Below are positions 22,275 through 33,760 of a stretch of 64,000 nucleotides of DNA, in pieces (positions within the stretch are counted from its first letter, which is position 1; each line of letters starts with the position of its first letter). The notes below the pieces were generated by a model. It searched no databases. It was not told the origin of the DNA and saw only the letters and a program-made list of their open reading frames with translations. The DNA is from Hoplostethus atlanticus (lineage: Eukaryota; Chordata; Actinopteri; Trachichthyiformes; Trachichthyidae). The translations under genes were made by a program, and so were the position numbers. The stretch lies in contig JAXDDX010000034.1 of assembly GCA_034670405.1 (NCBI GenBank), positions 2,095,501 through 2,159,500 on the forward strand, read 5' to 3'.

Positions 22275-23745
22275 AGAATTATAAATCCTTATAGAACATT
22301 ACTGATGCTACTAGCTTACTTTTAAGAAAACTGCTTCTAAAAAAAAAATGATGAAATGAAAAGGCAATCATCTTTACAATCATCTATATTTTTTGAAAAG
22401 CTGAGAAATGCACTTCAGCTAGTGTTTTCAAGAGAATGTACGACGTTTCAGAGTAAAAGCCTCGGTGTTACTAAGTGCATTTTAAGGCCAAACAAAGGCA
22501 GGTGTGACATATGAACAATTCATCCGTCTTCTGAATGTGCGCAATAATTATGCGGTCAGTGTGAACAAGGCCTCGCGGTCATCAAAGTTTACCCAACCCC
22601 CTCTGCTCCCCATCCGTCGTCAGAGCTGTCATCGCCGGAGCCAGATACATAATGAACACTGGGGCCGCTCAGTCATCTCTCCGTCCATCTCTCCATCCAC
22701 CATGTCTTAATCAGGAGAGGGGGGGGGGGGGGGGGCGTAATGTGAAGGTAAGCGTCCTTCGAAACGAGGTACTCGGGTTGACAGGAGAGGTCGCCTTCCC
22801 TTTCAATCAAAGGACACACACACACACACCAACTCCTCTTGTGTTTACTGCGTTATCTGGCTGATTGGGCAAGTTCATTTGAGTTGCTCCAGTCTGGTAG
22901 AATAAGAAGACGTTGTACAGCTTCCACCCCAAACACCCCGTCAGCTTGTACAGATAGGGGGAACTGCTACTTAGAGGTGGTCATGATTGAATAAGAAAAC
23001 CTTCACAAGAAAAATGACAAAATTCACTCACAGTAGAACATTTTCTCTGCATGAGTCGGGGAACCGAACCCGCGGTCGTCGGAGTTGAAAGCAACACCCA
23101 CACTTTGCACCGCGCTGTTTCATGCCTCCTTCACGAAATCCTTTCGTGGTGGAATTTTTTAATTTTTTTTTAATTTAAGGGTGTATTTGCAGTTTAAAAC
23201 ATCGTTGCTCATTTCTCAAAACGTTGTGACACCAGGCTCTCGTGTGATGGTGCGGCGGGGTACCTATTCAGACAGACGGTATAAGACCAAAGAGAGTTTG
23301 GCCTAGTTTGGGGAAGTTTGAAAGCTGAAAAAATGTGTTGAACGTGACCTCACATGCGTCTCTTATATTGTTTTTTTTAAGACGGCGCTAAAATTAGAAG
23401 AGGTAAGCAGCGGAGGCAACCCTTTCAACCAATCAAGCGCCAGCATGCTGAAAGTGAGGTTATCACACTTCCTGCTTGGCCCGACCGCCTGCAACTAAAT
23501 TCATTCACTGGATCGGTCCTCGATTCTATCAAGGGTTGTGTCCCCGCCTGTTTACCTAATGGGCTTCTTCTCCCTCTTTTTTCCACCATCTGTCTGTTAT
23601 TCTTCACCCTCTCCCTCTGTCTCCCCGTGTCCCTGAGGATGTGATTAGAAGTGTCTGCGGTCCCGGTGGGAAATCACTTGTGTTACCGCTTGCTGTGTCT
23701 ACAGTGACAGATTTGGCCCAGGACTCACTTGCTCGCCGCTAAATT
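22275..23745. other. non-coding stretch
   Basis: Holds a G-run near 22719-22734, a short CA tract near 22814-22828, and A/T homopolymers near 23155-23175. No gene or element recognised. Confidence 0.5.
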
Positions 23746-23782
23746 ACGCTGCGGGGCTGAGGGTCCGAGGGTGAGGGCGAAA
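23746..23782 (+). repeat. direct repeat copy 1
   Basis: The first 25 bases (ACGCTGCGGGGCTGAGGGTC and the next five) are identical to 24926-24950, and the following dozen are nearly so. The 1.15 kb in between contains purine-rich low-complexity DNA (about 23790-24120) and the SINE-like unit at 24640. Confidence 0.85.
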
Positions 23783-24522
23783 TGAACAGGAGATAGATGA
23801 GGAGAAAGAAGGAGAAGGAGAAAGAGGCGGCTGATGGGTGGAGGTGGGTGTACAGTAGGAGGGGGGGGGGGGTGGGTGAAGGAAGCAGTGATGAAAGAGG
23901 AAGAGGAGGTGGTGGAGGAGAAGAAGGGAAGGAAAAGGAAGAAGGATATAATGAGGGGGGAGGAAAGATGAAGACGGGGGAGGGAGAGATCAATAAAGAG
24001 GAGAAATAAATGATCTGGGAAATGGGCAGGATGGGGAAAGAGAAAGAAGCAGGGTGAATAGGAAGAGAGGAAAAGAAGAGGGATGGGGAAAATAGGAGTA
24101 GGGGAAGAAGAAACAAGAAACAGAAATCTTCCAGCAACTTAATCATTTCCTGTTATTACTAAATACTAGAGAACTTCTGCAACTCTTAACATGTGCTTGG
24201 CTTTCTACTGTGTATAGGCATCGTCCATATATACTTCAGAACTCAAAACAGTGGCCATTCAAACCATGTGACCATCTCGCTAAGCAACAGGATAGGTGAC
24301 TTCCACCTGAGAAACAACATTGGTGGCAGGCAGACATGTTTCAGTCTATGATAGGTTTGATGTTAACTTTTTTTCTTCTTCTTCTTCTTCTTCTTCTTGT
24401 TATATATTTTGTTATTAGTATTATTATTGTGGGGGGCTATGGATCCGTCTCTTTCAGTTCACTTGAAGCATGATGTATCTCACTACTATGCTCCGGCATT
24501 TTCAAAATGATCCCGATTGGCT

Positions 24523-24553
24523 CTGATCTATTTACTGTGAGTAAATAGATCAG
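24523..24553. repeat. 14-bp perfect hairpin, 3-nt loop
   Basis: CTGATCTATTTACT at 24523-24536 and its exact reverse complement at 24540-24553, separated by GTG. Confidence 0.85.
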
Positions 24554-24639
24554 GTGCATATTAAACCCTAGATAGATGATTCACTTACTCGGCCAGGTTT
24601 CTTAGGCTTCAAGCAGGGTTGCCATGGTAGCCATTTAAA

Positions 24640-24925
24640 ATGTATAGCACATGATGTAGGTAGTGGCACAGATCGCCATGTGTACCCCACATAAAGGTCA
24701 GAGAAGTGCCCCCCCCCCTCCCCCCCCGTGACTGGAAGGTTTGAATTCCCTGACCGGCTGGAAAAATGGAAAGTGAATCAGGAAGGCGCCTGACCTCCCA
24801 CTGCAGTGGAGCTGCCCAGTGGCCAACAGAGGAAGACTGCACTTGTAAATGTGAATGTATGTAATGCAAAGAGCAGATGCTCAGCAGACCTTCCCTGGAT
24901 AAATAAGTAAGTGTTAAGTTAAAGA
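24640..24925 (+). mobile_element. tRNA-type SINE-like element
   Basis: A box-B-like GGTTTGAATTCCC occurs at 24738-24750, and a tail reading TTCCCTGGATAAATAAGTAA precedes position 24920; this combination is seen in tRNA-derived SINEs of fish. A possible A box (TAGGTAGTGG) near 24656 is further upstream than usual, so the 5' part is uncertain. The 140-residue minus-strand open frame across this region is not a gene. Confidence 0.45.
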
Positions 24926-24962
24926 ACGCTGCGGGGCTGAGGGTCCGAGGATGAGGGGAAAT
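24926..24962 (+). repeat. direct repeat copy 2
   Basis: Second copy of the 25-bp identical segment at 23746, spacing 1180 bp. Confidence 0.85.
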
Positions 24963-26631
24963 CCTGACAGACTTTGTTGGGACCGCTTGATCAACGTTTC
25001 GATGATTAGATTTCTTTCTGGCCTTTACCAATGAAGCTGTGCCAACTACCCCTCTATTATCTCATCATAGGACTATTCATTCCAGCACCTGTTTGTATTC
25101 ACAACTCCCTTGACAAATCACTTCAGTCCTTCACTGCCAAAAAAACACAGAACAGCACCCGCTCTAATTTCACACTCCCAAATAACCGTCTTGGAACGTG
25201 TTTATTAAATGGCGACGGGATCCCCTCGGGTCGAATGAAGAATGATTGCCTCACGTTGATACATTGCAAATGTCTGCTTCCTCAGTTCGCAGCTTTGACA
25301 GCCGCTGTCAGTCTGTAATGTTTTGAGTGCAGACGTAGGGCTCTCACGGCGCATTACTTTTTTTTTTTTTCTTTACTTGATTCCCAGTAACAAAGAGTAA
25401 TGACTGTCAGATGAAAAGCTGATGTTTCAGGAGGGACATCGTTCCTGTGAGGGGTGCTCACGGATGCATGCAACAAGACACACTTGCATGCAATCATGCA
25501 TACAAAAACATAAACACACACACATACACACACACACACACTCCAGATGAGAAATTGAGAACTGGGCAACATTTTCATCGATTCAGTGGTTCCATAATAG
25601 TAGCATTCCATTTAAATGGAAAATTTGATTGTCTCATGCAATCGTGATCCGTATAGTGCTGACTTAGCGCAGACACATAACCCCTCCTGCTGCCAGGTTA
25701 TTGATGGAGACTAAATGCATCTAATGCAGTCATATTACCCCTATTTAGCTTCTCTACACTAGTTGCCTGTTATTTTTACACTTGATTTTAAAGTGGCAAT
25801 AAGTAAGGTTTTTACTCTCCCATAGCTCAAAATGACCATTATATATATGTGGGGGTTTAATAGCAATGACACATAGCAATGATTATTAACCAGGTGAGAT
25901 TTCTGGATTTCAAGACCCATTATCCAACCCCTATTTCATTCTCAAGCCAAAAAGGAAAAAAAAATACTATTACAGTATTCTGCATCGTGATATATTACCT
26001 GTTCACTTGACATTTCTGTTGGATCTCTGTTCCAATTAGCCAGCTGACTCGTCTCCATGGTGAAAATGGGACTTCGTTATGTATATCAATTGTAGGTCAG
26101 TGTAGTTCAAGTCCCCTGGAGGGGTGGTGGCTGTGCCAGAGACTGGTCCATGATGTTGCAGTTTCCAAAGGCTTCCCCTTTTAGTGTTTTAATAGGAAGA
26201 GTTGAGCCTGTGACCCGGTCAGTCAGGGCCCTCTTGGCCATTTAGTAGTCTAGACAAAAAGACCAAAGAGCACCGGACGTTTTCCGTCTTGGCCCTCGGC
26301 TTTGGGAGGCACTGGAAAAATCACTTTCATCTTTTTAACATACATTTTTTTATGAACAAGCTCTTATAATATTTGTCTTTCCCTATTTACTCATTTTATC
26401 TTTGCCTCTTCTTGTCTCACCGTGTTTTTTATTCAGGTCTGTTTAGCATTTTAAATTAATTTTAAATTAAAATGAGTTGATGTGTTATTGTTTTATCTAT
26501 TTATTTGTAAAGCATTTTATAAACAAATCAAGTTCATTAATATTTGTAATTATTTGTTCTAGCCCATCTATTCTCTCTCTCTCTCTCACTCACTCACACA
26601 CACACACGCGCACACACACACGTGCACACAC

Positions 26632-26693
<62 letters not shown>

Positions 26694-26980
26694 CAGTGAC
26701 AAATGGTTTAGCCTATTCCCACGATGCAATCCCATGCATTGGGCATTGCTTTCTTTCACTGCTTACTGACATCAGGGCCTGCGATCCAATCTCAGTGTTC
26801 CACTCTGATAGGATGATACTGTAGATTTCTGCTTCATCAGCTACTAAGAGGAGTAATGGATCTGTTTAAAAATGGAATGCTTATTGGTCATTATTTACAA
26901 TAAATGTCTTCAATTTCATCCACCGATACCAATACCTAACAATGAGGGGATAGTCTGACATGTATTTTCAGGAAGGAACT
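24963..26980. other. non-coding stretch
   Basis: No gene recognised. Holds a T12 tract near 25360, a short CA tract near 25515-25540, and the CT/CA compound repeat at 26571-26691. Confidence 0.5.
26571..26691. repeat. compound (CT)n-(CA)n microsatellite
   Basis: CT units pass through CACT and CACACG variants into about 26 uninterrupted CA units. Confidence 0.95.
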
Positions 26981-27130
26981 ATTTATTTATTTATTACTTG
27001 CTTTTATTTAACCAGGCAATCCCATTGAGATCAATTTCTCTTTTTCAAGAGAGACCTGGCCAAGAAAGCGTCATGACGAACACAAGAACTGCAGACAAAC
27101 AACATACAACAATGCACTGAAACAAAAATT
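26981..27130 (+). repeat. dispersed fish repeat
   Basis: TTTATTTAACCAGGCAATCC, then CATTGAGATCAA and GAGAGACCTGGCCAAGA, a wording found in many copies across teleost genomes. Likely a retroposon 3' end; family not named. Confidence 0.5.
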
Positions 27131-27594
27131 CAACAAAAGCGGGTAGGTAGGTAGCAACAGTACTTCTTCACTGCTTCAACTTCCATTCCAGATCTCTACT
27201 CTTCTCACAGCGCCACCCAGTGGTTTGTCTGGTTAGTCTAGTTTGTTGCTTGGTTAAAAAGCACTCTTGAGTTGGGTTTGTTTGGGGAAATCACTGCTGA
27301 TGGTTGAATATACTGTATATATATTTTTAGCTGTTTTTGAGTGATTTACATAGCGGTGCGTAACTGGCTATGGACTATTTAACTTATTTATTATCTTGTG
27401 AAAAAAAAGTATAGGCTACATAGGTCATTTGTGTCCTTATCAAGTATGATGAAGCAATAGATCTATATTGTTTTATGTTTAAATTATATCGCCATTATTA
27501 AGCTGCATAAAGTGGAGTGTATGTTGTTTTCACAGTAATATAATATATATATGTCAAAATAGGTAAGTCAGCATTCACTGTATGAGTGCTTATA

Positions 27595-27885
27595 GCAACT
27601 GATAATGTAATACCTGCTGGATAATGTATTAATGTCAAATTATTACATTAACAGCAATAAGAATAAAACTTCATAAGGGGTGTGACATATGATGTAACAA
27701 TAATATTGACTAATAATGTAATAACTCAACAATGTAATTTAGTTATCATGTTGTTAGTCAATATTATTATTATTGCATCATCAGTTAAAAATATCAACGC
27801 AATAATGTAAACTAATTTGTTGCACTAACAGGTTTTATTACATTTGTGACAGTTAAAGTGTCATTCTTATTACAATTTGACAATT
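27595..27885. repeat. AT-rich foldback sequence
   Basis: Perfect 15-bp arms AATAATATTGACTAA (27699-27713) and its reverse complement (27754-27768) sit at the centre of a wider imperfect palindrome rich in TTATTACATT and AATGTAATA words. It resembles a decayed miniature inverted-repeat element. Confidence 0.5.
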
Positions 27886-28110
27886 TATCACATGATCAGC
27901 TGCTGCAGTGCTCAAAGGGCTCCATTAATCCAACAAAGCATAGACAGCTTCTCACTGCGTCTTCCTTAGGACCCTGATAATCATTTTAAACTAACCTGAA
28001 GATGCAGAGGTGGAAAACTCTGGGTTTAGAAAATAAAAGTCACAATTACTAGTGACTCGGGGACAATAAAGAGCCATCTACACTGTAAAAAAAAAAAATC
28101 GTAAAAAAAA

Positions 28111-28430
28111 CGGTCAAAAGTCTGGCAGCACAGGGTGCCAGACATTAACTTTCAATTTAAAATAATGTGAAAAACCATAATAATAAATACGGTCAAAAGT
28201 CTGGCAGCACAGGGTGCCAAACATCAACCGTAAGTTTGAAAGAGTGTTAAAAACCATAATATGAAATACGGTCAAAAGCCTGGCAGCACAGGGTGCCAAA
28301 CATCAACCGTGAGTTTGAAAGAGTGTTAAAAACCATAATATGAAATACGGTCAAAAGCTTGGCAGCACAGGGTGCCAAACATTATCTGTAATTTCAAAAT
28401 ACGTTAATTGACTGTAAAATTACATGCAGA
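28111..28430 (+). repeat. 79-bp minisatellite, about four units
   Basis: Units start with CGGTCAAAAG at 28111, 28190, 28269 and 28348, exactly 79 bases apart. Each continues with a TCTGGCAGCACAGGGTGCCA-like core and ends in CCATAATA..AAATA. The middle units are nearly identical. A diverged relative (CAGTCAAATGTATGGTAGCA) lies near 28473. It is the subterminal repeat region of the CACTG-bounded element. Confidence 0.92.
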
Positions 28431-29429
28431 TTTGATTTAAGAGAAAACGGCAAAAACATGTATGTTAAAATACAGTCAAATGTATGGTAGCATGGGATGA
28501 TGATTTACCATGTTTTCATAATATGTCCAATGACTGTAAAATTACGAGCAAAATATTTTTAAGAAAGACGAGAAGAAACTTTAAATATACAATTAACTTT
28601 TTATTTTGATATACGATTAATAAATGCATTTTCACAGATTGCCATAAATTTCCATACAAACGCTGCAATATCAATACATCCTAACCTATTGATATAGGTA
28701 ATGGTAAAATTACATATAAAACCCATATACTCATAAGACGAACATCATACCTAGAACATACAGTGAGGCATAACATTACAGTAAAATCTCTGAGTCAAGC
28801 AGAACAATTGCATATCAAACTAGAACAAAATTTGTATGCTTCCTTCAGCTTAAAAATGTCTTCCGCCCCAAATTTCAGACTTCAACAACTTTCACACCAT
28901 TTAAGCTATCAACGCCGTTCAAACTTTGAATAGTATAGAATAGAATAGTTGAATAGCATAGCCTGGAATCATCATTGGTCATTCAAATGTTTGATTACAC
29001 TTTTACTTTTTCAGCAATCGAATTTCATTTTCAATTTTTTGGCCCCATAGGAATGCATTATGAAAAGTTAAGTTCACTTTCGCTTTGACAATGGCTGTCT
29101 GTACAAGCCACTAGATGGAGTCAGAGACTGTCAAACAGCCAGGGTCACATTTCACACAAATTTTCTTCAGAAATTGTAACTTTTTTAGCCTCATATATGT
29201 AATTACATATATGGGGCACAATGTTAACAATGAACAATTAAATTAAATCTCTATAAAATACATTATAGAAGATACATACTTATACATTAAACCACATTAT
29301 ATCAAGCTTTGAATACAATCACAGGAGATATTTTCAGCAAGGAAAAACAATATAAAATATATATAAATATATATATAAAAACAATATTAAATAACACATT
29401 GACACAATTTTGGCATACAAATGAATTTC

Positions 29430-30080
29430 TATGTCCGGGTGTAGGGGTGTGTGATTGTGTGTGTGGAGGGGGGTGGGTGGCAAGAAGAAAGTAGCAGGCT
29501 CAGGGGTTGATGCTGGAGGTAGCGTTGTACAGCCGGATGGCTGTTGGCACAAAAGAGTGCTTGAAGCTCCCTTGTACACCTAGGTTGGATGAGACGGTGG
29601 CTGAAGGAGCTTCTCAGCCCGTTCATCTCATCATAGAGGGGGTGGGATGGGTTCTCCAAGATGGATCTGTGTTTAGACCTCTTCCTCCCCTCAGCCACCT
29701 CTTCCAGAATGTCCAGGCTATCTCCCACAACTGAGACAGCTTTCTTGACCAGCTTGTTGATCTTGTTGGCATCCTTTGCCTTGATGCCACCTCCCCAACA
29801 TACCACAGAAGAGTGCACTGGCCACCACAGTCTGGTAGAACATGCGGAGCAGCCTGTTGCTCACATTGAATGATCTGAGCCTCCTCAGGAAGTACAGTCT
29901 GCTCTGACCTTTCCTGTAGAGGGCATCAGTGTTGTCTGACCTGTCCAGTTTATTGTTGAGGTGCACCCCCAGGAACTGGAGGATGACAGGTGGTGGTGGT
30001 CGCCTCTTGTTCCGACGGAAGTCCACCATGAGCTCTCGTCTTGCTGACATTGAGTTGATAAGTGTTTCAGCTCCACTCCT
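29430..30080 (-). pseudogene. 5'-truncated LINE fragment: reverse transcriptase C-terminal region
   Basis: On the minus strand a frame contains RELMVDFRRNKRR, ILQFLGVHLNNKLD and QSRLYFLRRLRSFNV, the segment just after the catalytic core of Rex1/CR1-group reverse transcriptases. After a frameshift near 29815 it continues with VVCWGGGIKAKDANKINKLV and RSILENPSHPLYDEM. Everything upstream of this (endonuclease and RT catalytic motifs) is missing, typical of 5'-truncated LINE insertions. Same orientation as the larger copy at 33.7-37.0 kb, but a different subfamily judging by the residues. Confidence 0.8.
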
Positions 30081-30278
30081 AGTATGAATAATGAGAAAAA
30101 GGAGAGGGAATGGGTTATCATTGCAGGGTTAACTGAATATAAAGAGACCAGCTATATGATGTAGACAGCATTAAACCAAGAAATGTAAACAATCTGGTAG
30201 CAATTTCTAGAACCTTCTCTTTCTGGCAAAAGATAATTTTTATTAAGATCTAGTAAGAGAAGAGGGTCCTATGAATTG

Positions 30279-30370
30279 CCACAAAGTACCACAAACAACC
30301 TCAAAGTACCCCAAACTACCACAAAGCATCACAAAGTACCCCAAAGGGTAGCACGAAGTACCTCAAAACA
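30279..30370 (+). repeat. degenerate 10-bp tandem repeat
   Basis: Successive variants of ACCACAAAGT and ACCCCAAAGT over about nine units. Confidence 0.85.
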
Positions 30371-30799
30371 CTGAAAAGACTCCCAGTTAATGATAAATCA
30401 GTTTGGGCTGCTTAAAAACATGTACTGTCCCTTTAGGCTTGAATCCATTTCAAGCCATAAATATTTGTCAAAGGTTATCGTATGGGCAATTTAAATTGCT
30501 AAAGAAGCAATATTTTTCCATGAAAATGTTACAGAGCAAATTGACAAATGTGTGTGTGTGCGCGTGTGTGTAAATAACTTTCTTCTTAAATAAGCAATAT
30601 TTGTTTGACTGGCTTCAAACATTCTTTCCATGTAACGTGTTTCGGGGGCTCTGATTGGCTTAAGGAAACACTCGAAGTTCACTACAAGTCTTCAATTCAC
30701 TTAACTGGCCTTCACAAGTCTACAAAAAAACCAAAATATCTGATGGACATTAATAACTGAAAACACCACCTCTTTGGTGCATACTGGAACTGCAGACAT

Positions 30800-33760
30800 T
30801 GCTAAATGAAAATTTTTGATAGGGTGGCCAAAAAACCCTGTGGGTTGAAAAAAAAAAAGGAAAAGGTTTCCCGCCGTTTTTTGGCCAAAAATACGTTCCC
30901 CTGCAAACATTAAAGGGGAAAAGGGGGTTCTAATCCCTTCAGTTATGAGTGTTGGTAAAGAAAGCGGGACCCTTGGCGGGACCAGGGATCCCTTCCCTAA
31001 AAAGGACCATTTTGGGTTTTCTTTCCCCACCAGCTGACCACATCTGGGGAAATTGGGGGAAACCCAAGCAGGAAAAAGCTGTATAACACCCCTTCTTGGG
31101 CATTAAACTCAGTTTTGGTCTTTGGGTGTGTATGCACGATTGATTTGAGGGGATTGAGTGAGTCGTACTGCTTACCATCCCTGTGTGATTGTGTATCCCT
31201 GTGGGGGCCCAGAGGGGTATTTAAAGGTAGCCCTTTTTTGTTTGCTGGGGGAAACCTTTAAAACCCAAAGACTGCAGGCTGCCAAAAACAAGCACATGCA
31301 GGGGGTTTATTTTTTTGATCATTTGAGGCGGGCACTGTTTTCTTTTTTTAAAAAATGTTTTTTTTCCTTCTGTAAAAACACTAAAAAGGGTTAGTGCTGA
31401 ATAACTGGAGGAAAAGGGAAAAAGGATAAAGAAGCTCAAAAGGAAAAAAAAAAGCCCCTTTTTTTTTTAAAAGGATAGGGTGAGATTTCCCGTGGCAGAT
31501 GGAAAAAGGAGAGAGAAAAAAAGATGATAATTAGTATTAAAAAACAGAAAATTTTTTAAATTCACAATGTTATTTATTTAAATTGAACTTTTTAATTTTG
31601 TAAAAAGTTTTCTTTTTTCTTTCCCCTAAATTCCATTCATTCCCATGCTTTTTTGTTTTTTTCATTCTTTCGGATAGTCCCCCTGTTTGGGAGCGGAAGG
31701 GGGGTTTTTCATACAATTTTTATCCCCTGAAAAACCGGAAGGGTGTACACGGAGGGGCTGAAAGCTCCCCAAAAACCCTGTCCCTTAAAACCCCTCTCGT
31801 TTAAAATGCGGTTTTAAGTAATGCGGGGGGAACCTGTGTAAAAATGTTTTAAACTTTTCAAAAAAAGTAAAAAAAACTGCCCCTGCCCAATAAAAAGGGT
31901 ACAAAAGCAGCAGATAAAAAAAAGGACTGTGTTTCCCGGCCCCTAGGCCATCATGTTTTTAAATTTGCTGTAAACATTTCTTTCCGGTTGCTTGCTGCTC
32001 TGGGGACCAGAATATAGGAATATTTTCGGTCCGGGGCCCCGGGGGGTTGGGGAACCCCCCAAAGAAAAACACACAAAGGGGAAACCCCCGCTTACAGGGA
32101 CATACGACCCGCCCAACACACTCACTCACTAAACCCAAACTCACAATTTATTTAAATCGGGTTTAATCTAGCTATGGAAGATGCTAAAATGAAATGTGAA
32201 AAGCGGGCCCAAGCGCAAAATTTGTCCCGGGCCCTTTGACAAGGGTAAACTTTAAACCGAAAAGCAAAGCACTTTTTTCCTAAACAGTCCCCTCGCAGAC
32301 TGAAAAATATAAATATCAATACCCATAGGCTACCGGGGAAACATATGGATTTAACTTGCCGCATTTTCAGAATAACTTTTATGCTTGGGGTTAAAAATTA
32401 ATCCCTTTAGGGGGAAATTTCCCAAAACAAAATAAAAAACTAGTAATAGTCAAATTCCCTTCGAGTGAGCATGCATTTGCTCGGGCCCTTTAAAAATTTT
32501 TTAAAAATCCAGCCCAAACCAATAAGTATACAAATTTGACAGAGATGTAAAAATTAGAATAAAAGTTACTTACTTTTTTGGGGGCGTTCTTCCAAGGTAA
32601 GGGTTTTTTTCCTTTTTCCAGCGACTGTTTGCGCCCGGAGAAAAGGGAGGGCAAGAGGCGCCAATTTTTAAAATCTCAATAGTTTAACGTCATTGGTCGA
32701 GCGGGTTTGGTTGGGGGGGGGGGGTTTTTGGGCCCAAGCTGGGGCCCTTCTAAGGCCCCCCTTTTTAAGCATTTTCACTGCTTTGGGTTTTGTGGAAAAA
32801 AAAGTTTTTTGCAAGTGATAGGCACTGAAAAGCTATAGTACTATGAAACAAGGTAAAAATAAACCTGGATTCTTTTTTGAAAATATGGGCCATTGCAAAT
32901 GAAAAGATGGAGCGAATTAAAAATTTTTTGCTACCCCAACAGCATGTTTTTGTAGTACTTTAAAATCATGAAAATTTTAAGGTTTTAAGCCGGGTAAAAA
33001 ATGCTGGTCTGGCCTTTTAAGGGGGCTACTCAAAATAACACTTTTGCCTAAACCCTTGGGGTTGGGGAAAACATCGGGGCCCAAACAATAGAAACAGCAG
33101 GGGGGGTAAAAGGGGGGTAGAGAGCTGCCCAGCAAATTTTAAGTAAAACATGATGTTTCAGGCCCCAATGGACCCAGGGGAAAACAAAACCCAAAAGGGA
33201 AAAGCTTTGGGTTGATGTTTTTGGCCATTGTGCTGTTTGCATTGTTTTTAATGGACAGTGGATTGCCCTTTTTGCCACCCTTGAAACCCCAAGGGGCCAA
33301 CATCATGGAGGCAAATTATTGAAATTTTCCAAAAAAATTTAAAAGTCAAAAAAAGTCATTCATTAGGGGAAACCAACCTTTTTTTTCTTAAATTAGCCCT
33401 TAAAATTAAAGTCTTATGGGGTGCACCTTTGACGGGCTTTGGGCCTCCCCTAAAATGCCATTGATAAAAAACCTTTAAAATCAAATTTCTATGCTGGCTC
33501 ATGCAGGCTGAAACTGTACTTTCCCATCCCATGCTTGTTTTTTCTGTTGAAATCATGAATGCTAAAAAAGATCAGACCTTTTTCATAACAATTCTTTAAA
33601 AAAGGGCATTGTTTTTTTAAGAAACCCACAATTTTGAAAATATATTTTAGGGTTTTCAGCTTATTTGACAGCAAGTGAAGGGGAAAAAGGGAAAAGGGGG
33701 GAAAGATTCAAAAATTCAAGTTTCAAGATTTTTTAATTTTGTCACATACACACACGAGGT
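30800..33760. other. stretch with homopolymer-inflated, low-quality-like texture
   Basis: Nearly every short run in this 3-kb stretch is expanded to 3-7 identical bases (for example GGGGAAAAGGGGGTT, AAAACCCCTCTCG, GGGCCCCGGGGGG), unlike the DNA on either side. No domain, exon or known repeat can be read through it. Open frames here, for example on the minus strand at 33048-33278, are not credible. The texture continues into the first bases of the LINE 3' end at about 33705-33760. See findings. Confidence 0.7.

Noticed and set aside
23060..23110. tRNA-like phrase (minus strand CGCGGGTTCGGTTCCCCG)
   Set aside because: The T-arm would not pair properly and no acceptor stem, D-arm or anticodon arm could be assembled around it.
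23739..24146. 135-residue minus-strand frame rich in Ser, Phe and Pro
   Set aside because: Translation of a purine-rich low-complexity stretch.
24609..25031. 140-residue minus-strand frame
   Set aside because: Overlaps a SINE-like unit; residues do not resemble a protein family.
28111..28430. Regularly spaced repeats considered as a CRISPR array
   Set aside because: Units are contiguous 79-bp tandem copies without unique spacers, in vertebrate DNA next to transposon termini.
33048..33278. 76-residue minus-strand frame in the distorted block
   Set aside because: The underlying sequence is probably unreliable, so no coding call is justified.
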